Positions 6,531 through 11,370 of a stretch of DNA of 11,370 nt are shown here, piece by piece. The DNA comes from an uncultured Clostridia bacterium. Lineage in GTDB: Bacteria; Bacillota; Clostridia; Lachnospirales; Lachnospiraceae. The stretch lies in NCBI GenBank assembly GCA_947088195.1, contig CAMUFS010000064.1, positions 1-11,370 of the forward strand, written 5' to 3'. Every line of letters starts with the position of its first letter. Positions within the stretch are counted from its first letter, which is position 1. The position numbers and the translations under genes are program-made. Below the pieces are notes generated by a model, which saw only the letters and a program-made list of their open reading frames with translations, ran no database searches and was not told where the DNA came from.

Positions 6531-7076
6531 ATGAAGAAATTTGTTTGTTCTGTATGTGGTTATGTTCATGAGGGAGATGCTGCTCCTGAGTTCTGTCCTA
6601 TGTGTAAGGCACCTGCTTCTAAATTTACAGAGCAGTCAGAAGGAGGTATGTCATGGGCAGCTGAGCATGTAGTAGGTGTTGCTCAGGGCGTAAGTGAAGA
6701 CATTTTAAAAGATCTGAGAGCAAACTTTGAAGGCGAATGTTCAGAAGTTGGTATGTATCTGGCTATGGCTAGAGTAGCTCATAGAGAAGGTTATCCTGAG
6801 ATTGGCCTTTACTGGGAGAAAGCTGCTTGGGAAGAAGCAGAACATGCTGCAAAATTTGCTGAATTATTAGGTGAAGTTGTAACTGACTCTACTAAGAAAA
6901 ATCTTGAAATGAGAGTTGCTGCAGAGAATGGCGCTACCGCTGGAAAATTCGATCTTGCCAAAAGAGCAAAAGCTGCAAATCTGGATGCAATTCATGACAC
7001 TGTGCATGAAATGGCAAGAGATGAGGCTAGACATGGCAAAGCATTTGAAGGGCTATTAAAGAGATATTTTGGCTAA
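6531..7076 (+). CDS. rbr: Rubrerythrin with N-terminal rubredoxin domain (reverse rubrerythrin)
   Basis: A 181-residue cytoplasmic peroxidase that reduces H2O2 to water in anaerobes. The N-terminal rubredoxin-like domain has an Fe(Cys)4 site (C6, C9, C22, C25; CSVCGY and CPMC). A ferritin-like four-helix diiron domain follows (about 50-181), with probable ligands in EGECSE (residues 67-72), EEAEH (101-105) and EMARDEARH (160-168), giving two ExxH motifs. Putting rubredoxin first reverses the order of classical rubrerythrin and is common in Clostridia. AAAGGAG precedes the ATG at 6531. The gene lies 130 bp after the PerR-type gene, has its own promoter and operator, and ends in a strong terminator, so it is probably a single-gene transcript induced by oxygen or peroxide. 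Confidence 0.93.
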   Translation: MKKFVCSVCGYVHEGDAAPEFCPMCKAPASKFTEQSEGGMSWAAEHVVGVAQGVSEDILKDLRANFEGECSEVGMYLAMARVAHREGYPEIGLYWEKAAWEEAEHAAKFAELLGEVVTDSTKKNLEMRVAAENGATAGKFDLAKRAKAANLDAIHDTVHEMARDEARHGKAFEGLLKRYFG

Positions 7077-7098
7077 AATTTATAAGGTTTTTGAATGG

Positions 7099-7134
7099 AA
7101 AGAGGATGGACATACAATGTCTGTCCTCTTTTTT
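7099..7134 (+). terminator. Rho-independent terminator after rubrerythrin
   Basis: AAAGAGGA (7099-7106) pairs with TCCTCTTT (7124-7131), with further pairing of GACAT and ATGTC inside through two G-U pairs. A T-run continues to 7134. It lies 23 bp after the rubrerythrin stop codon. Confidence 0.9.
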
Positions 7135-7231
7135 GTTGTCCCCTTCACATTTGAATTATTCTTTTATCAACTAACAACTCTACCGCTTCTAAATCATTTA
7201 AAAATATCTGCTTCTAAAGTAATGAACTTTA

Positions 7232-7254
7232 TGTTATAATATGATTAGTATCAT
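7232..7254 (+). promoter_or_regulatory. Extended -10 promoter and overlapping dyad of the brnTA locus
   Basis: TGTTATAAT (7232-7240) is an extended -10 element with a perfect TATAAT at 7235-7240; no good -35 is seen. Directly after it, ATGAT (7241-7245) and ATCAT (7250-7254) form a perfect 5-4-5 dyad over the expected RNA start. BrnA antitoxins repress their own promoter, so this is a plausible BrnA-type operator; that part is inference. Confidence 0.45.
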
Positions 7255-7295
7255 TTAAAAGAAATGGTTCTCTATTGCATATGGGAGGTATTCTT

Positions 7296-7463
7296 TTGAT
7301 ATTTGAATGGGATGAAGATCGCTATAATACGATCGGAATGGTGAATGATGTGCTTTTTGTTGTATACACAGAACGCAAGGACAATATACGTATAATATCA
7401 GCAAGGCTTGCTACAAAAACAGAAAGGAGCATTTATTATGATACGAACAGTTACTTTGAATAA
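7296..7463 (+). pseudogene. brnT: BrnT-type toxin with large internal deletion
   Basis: A 55-residue open frame starting at TTG 7296, just after GGGAGG, with both ends of a BrnT ribonuclease toxin. The N-terminus (M)IFEWDED runs directly into the C-terminal half, RYNTIGMVNDVLFVVYTERK and then IRIISARLATKTER. Normal BrnT is about 90 residues. The missing stretch, about 35 residues, contains the conserved KHG segment and the first helix/strand region of the RelE-like fold. The reading frame is kept, so a small protein may still be made, but it is unlikely to be an active ribonuclease. The surviving part reads as a typical, undamaged BrnT sequence, so the deletion seems recent. The 3' end overlaps brnA by 26 bp, the normal arrangement for the pair. 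A functional miniature protein cannot be excluded. Confidence 0.7.
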
Positions 7464-7626
7464 AAATCAAAAACCTACAAAAGAACAGCTGAAACAAATT
7501 GAAGAAGCTTCAAAAAAAGAAATTGTTTTTGATGAAGATTCTCCAGAACTTACACCAGCAATGGAAAAAGCCTTCCGGCTAGCTGCTAAAAATCGTAATA
7601 CACATAAGAAAACATACGTATCTTAA
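7438..7626 (+). CDS. brnA: BrnA-type antitoxin
   Basis: A 62-residue protein (MIRTVTLNKNQKPTKEQ...) with the DSPELTPAM motif (residues 34-42), typical of the small antitoxins paired with BrnT in Clostridia. It is acidic in the middle with a basic C-terminus. The start at 7438 follows AAAGGAGC; an earlier in-frame ATG at 7408 lies deep inside brnT without a good ribosome-binding site. BrnA proteins bind and neutralise BrnT and repress the shared promoter. Here the antitoxin seems intact while the toxin is deleted, so it may now serve only as an autorepressor or as protection against an intact BrnT elsewhere. A strong hairpin follows the gene. Confidence 0.72.
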   Translation: MIRTVTLNKNQKPTKEQLKQIEEASKKEIVFDEDSPELTPAMEKAFRLAAKNRNTHKKTYVS

Positions 7627-7650
7627 TTCAAATAAACAGAAAATATATAG

Positions 7651-7688
7651 ATAGAAAGCAGCGGTTAATTTTAACTGCTGCTTTCTAT
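7651..7688 (+). terminator. Terminator-like hairpin after brnA
   Basis: ATAGAAAGCAGC (7651-7662) pairs perfectly with GCTGCTTTCTAT (7677-7688), and the inner GGTTAA/TTAACT extends the stem with one G-U pair to a very small loop. Only a short T-run follows on the plus strand. On the minus strand the stem is followed by CTATATATTTTC, so it may stop transcription from both sides. It lies 24 bp after brnA. Confidence 0.75.
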
Positions 7689-7738
7689 TTGCCACATTTT
7701 CCAATCTGATTATACAGACCTGAATAATACTATATTTT

Positions 7739-7926
7739 TTATTCCATAAAAAATTTATACTGAGCGTTGGCCTGTGATCTTAGTGCACCTCACATCGCTC
7801 CATCAATAGGCAATACATTTTGAAAATAAAACTGTACATAATTATCTGGAATCTCTGCCTGAGAGCTTAATACCACATTTCCTTAAATTCTTTGGGTGGA
7901 CCTGTCTCGAATATAATTCTCCCATT
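7739..7926 (-). pseudogene. Remnant of an unidentified protein-coding gene
   Basis: Read on the minus strand, 7926 to about 7885 gives NGRIIFETGPPKEF. After a frameshift, GNVVLSSQAEIPDNYVQFYF and then QNVLPIDGAM follow, an in-frame TGA (7790-7792), then GALRSQANAQYKFFME up to a stop at 7739-7741. The pieces read as ordinary protein sequence and join smoothly if one frameshift and one stop are repaired, which suggests a decayed gene tail. No family is recognised. The upstream end runs into the blaR1-like gene's 3' end, so the original 5' part is missing. Otherwise nothing is seen between the hairpin at 7688 and the blaR1-like stop codon. Confidence 0.4.
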
Positions 7927-7941
7927 AAAAATAAGTGATAA

Positions 7942-10353
7942 CTATACTTCCCCAAGCATACTAAGCAACAGATAGGATGCCGGATACTGCTCTGCAAGTT
8001 CCATTTCCGAATATTGCTCTATCAGCTTCAGCGCATTATTTTTGAAAGCACTATACCACATCTGCCCAGTCAACACTCCATTCGCAGGCAAGTTGAATAT
8101 CAGTGGCTCCTCACCCCACCCAGTCGCAATATCCTCACACGCCTGCATCATGATGTGACCTTCCATGCCGTCCTCACCACCCTCCTCGAAGTGGGCGAAA
8201 CAGTATTTCAGGGTGTATCGGCCATAGTAGGTCAGCTCTCGGTACTCGATGAGGTGTTCATTGATATAATCCCCCGGATTAGAGGACCGAGCAGGACTGC
8301 CACAAATCGTTTCAATGAGTGTCCCAATCACATGATTAGTATCCAGCCCGGTAAACACTACTGCCTGAGCATAGCACTCCTGCGTTTGCTGAAGAACAAA
8401 CTTCTGGCTGTCTATTCCGTCCTCGACAATGTGGGAGGGGAACTTCTCTTGGATATCCTGAACAAAGTAACTACCCTCTCCAGGCTCCCAGTATTCTGTC
8501 AGAGTATAACCGTGCTCGTCTAGATCAAAGGAAAGTGCTACAGGGATGTGGCTGCCAGAAACTGTTTCCAGCCCATTGTCTGTGATCTTATACTTCTCAT
8601 AGAGCGCCCACCCGTAATAGGTGATTTTGTGGGTGCTGTTTCCCGCCAAAGGTGTACCTGACAGAACAGCCAGCTCCACAAAACTGGCGCAGGATACAAA
8701 ACCAGTTGAGTCTTCGGAACGGTTATGATCCAGAATTGCCTGACGGACAGCGGCTTGCTCGGCGGAGAGCGTTGAAAAATCAGGTCCCTCTGAGACAGGT
8801 TGACCGCCACCATCGGGTTGGGGTGCAGCAACTTTTGGCACATCATTTATGTGTGCCTCTATGAATGTGGAAACATCCTCTGTCCGAATATCAATATGGT
8901 CATCCGCCTCAGTATTGACCCTCAGATAGATATACCATGGCTTTTCATCCGGGACGCCGCCAACCCAAACCTCAAAGCGTTCATCAATTTCATAGCGCAT
9001 GATATAAAGACCAGAGCCAATATCCTGCCCCGAATACCGCTCAAAATCCGACCATGACAGCGCGTCCCTCTTTTGTGACAGCATGACCACATCATCAAGG
9101 GTCAATTTCCAGTTTTCAATGCCATCATTCTTTACCTGTATCCAGCGCATATAGGCCCATTGACGTTTTTCGGAATCCACTGTGTTGAGATCAATAGGCG
9201 TTCCACATTCCTGATAGGTATAAAAATCCTCTGCTCCAGACGGATGAACGAAATATTCAATACCCTCCAGCTCTGTATTATTTGCCTGTTCTCCTGTCAA
9301 TTTTCCAGCAGACTGGTAGCCATAAGGCAAGTTAGATACCGGCATATACGGGTTGATGTAAGCAACACTATCCATGAGCAACGTCGGACGTTCTACATTT
9401 GGGGTATCGGGCTTTGAGAGCGCAGGATTTGTCGCAAAGCACACCGTCACCACCGCACAGGCAACAATAGCCAGAACGATAACCCAAAACGCTGGTTTTT
9501 TGTAACTCAATACGTTTTTCACCCTTTCTTTTACGCCGACTTCTCCAAAGGCCAACGGGCAAATTGTTACCAGCCGCCGTTGGATGCTGCACTCCAACAG
9601 AGCAGTGGAATACTGCTTCTTTCCGTCCAAATCCATCTGCTGGATGACCTTTTCATCACAGGCCAGTTCAATGTCCCGGCAAAGCAGAACATAGGCAATC
9701 CAGCACAGGGGATTGAACCAGTGGATTGTCAGAATCAGAAAGCCTACAGGCTTCCACCAGTGATCACATCTCGCCAGATGTGCCTTTTCATGAGCAATCA
9801 CTGGCTCCATAGCTGTTGCACCCATGCTGGAGGGCAGATAGATTTTGGGGCAGAACAGCCCTAGAATGAACGGTGACTTTACATGATCACACAAGAAAAT
9901 GTTTTCCTTATAGGGCACTCGTTCCGCAACGCTCCAGCTTATCCTCACATAACTGATGACTGCATACAACAATATAACGGCGATACCAATGAGCCAGATT
10001 ACCGACACAATAAAGGTAAATGCGTATAGTGGGTTAATACTGCCGCCAAGATTTGGCGCAAATATCTCGCCCAAAACGGGGTTGACCGCATGGTTGACAG
10101 CGGGGATACCACTGCTGATGGTGGGAGCCTCATATTGGATATTATGGGCATTGAAAGTCTCGGCACTGGGAATTAGGCTCAATGCGCTCTCAAAGGAGAA
10201 CGGAACCACCAGCCGTATAGCGACGATCCCCCACAAAAGAACGGTAATCCACTTTGGAGCCTTTTTCAACACGAACCGAAACAGTACCACCGCTAAAATT
10301 AACCAGCTTGCGGCAATGCTCATGTTCAGGATTTTCAGGAATATATCGCCCAT
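7942..10353 (-). CDS. BlaR1/MecR1-like M56 metalloprotease with non-PBP sensor region
   Basis: An 803-residue membrane sensor-protease. The N-terminal third has hydrophobic segments near residues 14-30, 37-54, 110-135, 203-223 and 288-309, and an M56 zinc-protease motif HEKAH (188-192), with RDIELACDE (226-234) supplying the likely third ligand. The remaining ~490 residues should be extracellular. In true BlaR1/MecR1 this part is a beta-lactam-binding transpeptidase domain; here it is a different, acidic and aromatic region, apparently two or three domains, including DUF-type segments common in clostridial M56 proteins. The signal is therefore unlikely to be a beta-lactam. Start: ATG 10353, 7 bp after the blaI-type stop region, has AGGTGA at good spacing; GTG 10362 in the same frame overlaps the upstream gene and is less likely. 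By analogy, signal binding activates the protease, which leads to loss of the BlaI-type repressor. GC content is visibly higher than in the flanks. Confidence 0.85.
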   Translation of the reverse strand: MGDIFLKILNMSIAASWLILAVVLFRFVLKKAPKWITVLLWGIVAIRLVVPFSFESALSLIPSAETFNAHNIQYEAPTISSGIPAVNHAVNPVLGEIFAPNLGGSINPLYAFTFIVSVIWLIGIAVILLYAVISYVRISWSVAERVPYKENIFLCDHVKSPFILGLFCPKIYLPSSMGATAMEPVIAHEKAHLARCDHWWKPVGFLILTIHWFNPLCWIAYVLLCRDIELACDEKVIQQMDLDGKKQYSTALLECSIQRRLVTICPLAFGEVGVKERVKNVLSYKKPAFWVIVLAIVACAVVTVCFATNPALSKPDTPNVERPTLLMDSVAYINPYMPVSNLPYGYQSAGKLTGEQANNTELEGIEYFVHPSGAEDFYTYQECGTPIDLNTVDSEKRQWAYMRWIQVKNDGIENWKLTLDDVVMLSQKRDALSWSDFERYSGQDIGSGLYIMRYEIDERFEVWVGGVPDEKPWYIYLRVNTEADDHIDIRTEDVSTFIEAHINDVPKVAAPQPDGGGQPVSEGPDFSTLSAEQAAVRQAILDHNRSEDSTGFVSCASFVELAVLSGTPLAGNSTHKITYYGWALYEKYKITDNGLETVSGSHIPVALSFDLDEHGYTLTEYWEPGEGSYFVQDIQEKFPSHIVEDGIDSQKFVLQQTQECYAQAVVFTGLDTNHVIGTLIETICGSPARSSNPGDYINEHLIEYRELTYYGRYTLKYCFAHFEEGGEDGMEGHIMMQACEDIATGWGEEPLIFNLPANGVLTGQMWYSAFKNNALKLIEQYSEMELAEQYPASYLLLSMLGEV

Positions 10354-10354
10354 A

Positions 10355-10714
10355 TCATTCACCTGCCTTGTCGATCAGTTCACGAATCTCGGTAATTTCC
10401 TCGGCTGTCAGCTTCTTTTCACTGGTAAATGCGGCAAGAAAAGCGGGGAGAGAACCTGCAAAAGTCTCATCCACATACTTCTTACTGTGACGGGCATAGA
10501 ACTCCTGCCGGGATATGAGAGAAGTCACTACTCCGTTATTGTTTTGAAACAGGCCCTTGTCGCAGAGCCGCCGCAGTACCGTGTGCATGGTCGTCCGTTT
10601 CCAGACAAGTTCCGCCGCAGCCAGCTTTGTAAGTTCGGTGGATGTCACTGGCTCGTTCTCCCATATAATGTCCGCAAAACGCGCCTCCACAGTCCCTAAT
10701 TGAATTTCCGCCAT
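10355..10714 (-). CDS. BlaI/MecI/CopY-family transcriptional repressor
   Basis: A 119-residue winged-helix repressor: the N-terminal ~70 residues (LGTVEARFADIIWENEPVTS... KRTTMHTVLRRLCDKGL) form the DNA-binding domain with the family's T-x-x-T-V-x-x-x-L-x-x-L-x-x-K-G pattern, and the C-terminal helices give the dimer. AGGAGG precedes the ATG at 10712-10714. It is directly upstream of the M56 protease gene on the same strand, with translation nearly coupled, and a palindromic TACA-N3-TGTA operator pair covers its promoter. The Asn-Phe dipeptide cleaved in Staphylococcus BlaI is absent, so inactivation may use another bond. It probably represses its own operon and perhaps distant targets; no resistance gene is adjacent. 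Confidence 0.88.
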   Translation of the reverse strand: MAEIQLGTVEARFADIIWENEPVTSTELTKLAAAELVWKRTTMHTVLRRLCDKGLFQNNNGVVTSLISRQEFYARHSKKYVDETFAGSLPAFLAAFTSEKKLTAEEITEIRELIDKAGE

Positions 10715-10728
10715 AAGTACAACCTCCT

Positions 10729-10771
10729 GTCTACATAGTGTAGTCTCATGTATAGACTACACTATGTAGAC
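10729..10771. promoter_or_regulatory. BlaI-type operator, perfect 18-bp inverted repeat
   Basis: Arms 10729-10746 and 10754-10771 are exact reverse complements around a 7-bp centre (CATGTAT). Each arm contains a TACA-N3-TGTA half-operator (TACATAGTGTA at 10732-10742 and TACACTATGTA at 10758-10768), the core recognised by BlaI/MecI repressors, with centres 26 bp apart. It covers the region between the -35 box and the ribosome-binding site of the blaI-type gene. Confidence 0.85.
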
Positions 10772-10782
10772 AAATTTGTCAA
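10754..10782 (-). promoter_or_regulatory. Promoter of the blaI/blaR1-like operon
   Basis: On the minus strand a perfect TTGACA lies at 10777-10782. At 17 bp spacing the -10 is TAGTCT (10754-10759), a weak match inside the operator. The overlap of promoter and operator explains repression; the exact -10 is uncertain. Confidence 0.5.
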
Positions 10783-10789
10783 GAGGCTT

Positions 10790-10998
10790 TTCAAAGACGT
10801 TGATCCGCCATACAAGAATGTCCCCACATCGGGGAATAATCTCTACTCCGTAACGGCTTTCAGATATTGCTCCGAGTCTCCATTCAATATCGAATCAGCA
10901 TACCCCACTGGGTCATTCTAAACCAACCAGTCCAATTCCGACCGCTGGCGAATGGTACGTACAACCTCGTCCTCTACAAGCAGTGCAGTCAATCGAAA
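10790..10998 (-). pseudogene. Degenerate coding stretch of unknown family
   Basis: One minus-strand frame, from about 10998 downwards, reads FRLTALLVEDEVVRTIRQRS then ELDWLV, a stop, NDPVGYADSILNGDSEQYLK then AVTE, a stop, and RLFPDVGTFLYGG, ending at the blaI-type promoter. The residue composition between stops looks like real protein, but there are two in-frame stops and no start. A small GC-rich stem (CCCC/GGGG near 10825) also lies here. The family is not recognised. Confidence 0.3.
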
Positions 10999-11059
10999 TC
11001 ATGTTGCTATCCATGAAGTACTGCTCGACACAGACAGTGTCAATGTTGAACTCACAGAA

Positions 11060-11370
11060 AACTTCATAACCATCAATAAATCTCGAATCTTCTCTACTTA
11101 TCTCTACCACAGAAGCAACTGGTGTAACTTTCGTGAATGTCGTAGCTGATATTCCTTTTGAACTCTTGAACCATTCTTTCGAAATCAATTTATTCTAAAT
11201 TAAGATCTTTGAAACCTTCTCTTGAAACATTTACAGATAATATATATGGTGAAATTGCCTTACCTGTCGATTAATCTATTGTATTTACTTTACTATTAAG
11301 TACAATCGCTTCTACATTTGGATCGTTTGCATCAAATATTGCTTTTAATGTTAATAAAACAATATCATAA
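11060..11370 (-). pseudogene. Broken gene fragment resembling the region ahead of an Mrr-like nuclease domain
   Basis: From the right edge the minus strand reads YDIVLLTLKAIFDANDPNVE then AIVLNSKVNTID, an in-frame TAA (11271-11273), STGKAISPYILSVNVSREGF then KDLNLE, another TAA (11190-11192), a frameshift near 11185, and WFKSSKGISATTFTKVTPVA then SVVEISREDSRFIDGYEV. The order and style resemble the N-terminal part of restriction endonucleases that carry a C-terminal Mrr-type domain; this is from memory, not from a search. The nuclease domain itself (D...ExK core) is absent: sequence past residue GYEV, around 11060, becomes unrelated. An open frame of 91 codons over 10913-11188 (TTG start) includes part of this fragment but is not considered a gene. 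Confidence 0.4.

Noticed and set aside
7885..7941. Tail of an ABC transporter ATPase, from GRIIFETGPP on the minus strand
   Set aside because: The resemblance to the GRIVEEGPP-type ending is short, and the following residues after frame correction do not fit an ATPase end.
8620..8632. SxxK motif (STHK) in the outer part of the M56 protein as a sign of a beta-lactam-binding site
   Set aside because: The surrounding sequence (HKITYYGWALYEKY) reads as a beta-rich domain without the SxN and KTG partners expected in a transpeptidase; a four-residue match is weak.
10952..11149. Plus-strand 65-codon open frame at the right end
   Set aside because: It is the antisense shadow of the broken minus-strand fragment and has no ribosome-binding site or recognisable product.
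10913..11188. 91-codon minus-strand open frame as a gene
   Set aside because: It starts at TTG without a ribosome-binding site, only its first 43 codons resemble a protein family, and the matching upstream part is in another frame with two stops. It is treated as part of a broken gene.

Overview
The window looks like chromosomal DNA from an anaerobic gut-type Firmicute, class Clostridia and most likely Lachnospiraceae. This is inferred from strong AGGAGG ribosome-binding sites, AT-rich spacers with sigma-A promoters, a trimeric NAD-linked [FeFe]-hydrogenase, a rubredoxin-rubrerythrin under PerR-type control, and a LytTR/DUF3021 pair.

Left part (1-5790): a minus-strand pair, a LytTR-domain regulator (823-1263) and a DUF3021 membrane protein (276-749), is divergent from a plus-strand operon hydC-hydB-hydA (1463-5621). 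The three hydrogenase genes are tightly packed and carry the full set of cofactor motifs for an electron-bifurcating NADH/ferredoxin [FeFe]-hydrogenase. The divergent spacer holds a promoter for each side and a perfect 7-4-7 inverted repeat in front of the hyd -10 box. Copies of an undescribed ~100-bp intergenic repeat flank the whole block in inverted orientation: one at the left edge, one after hydA, plus a partial copy at 190-216. The copy after hydA runs into a 74-bp near-perfect hairpin.

Middle (5921-7690): a PerR-type Fur-family repressor and a rubredoxin-rubrerythrin each have a TTGACA-17 bp-TATAAT-like promoter, followed 4-5 bp later by a near-palindromic 7-1-7 operator. The two operators share 17 identical bases, so the pair reads as a self-contained peroxide-response module. 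Next comes a BrnT/BrnA toxin-antitoxin locus in which the toxin has a large in-frame internal deletion while the antitoxin looks whole.

Right part (7739-11370): a minus-strand BlaI-type repressor and BlaR1/MecR1-like M56 metalloprotease (7942-10714) lie behind a perfect 18-bp inverted-repeat operator. The sensor half is not a penicillin-binding domain. Decayed coding sequence sits on both sides: an unidentified remnant at 7739-7926, another at about 10790-10998, and at the right edge a stop- and frameshift-ridden piece resembling the region ahead of the nuclease domain in Mrr-like restriction endonucleases. The right part reads as accessory, turned-over DNA next to conserved metabolic genes.

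No tRNA, rRNA, CRISPR array, transposase or integrase was seen.
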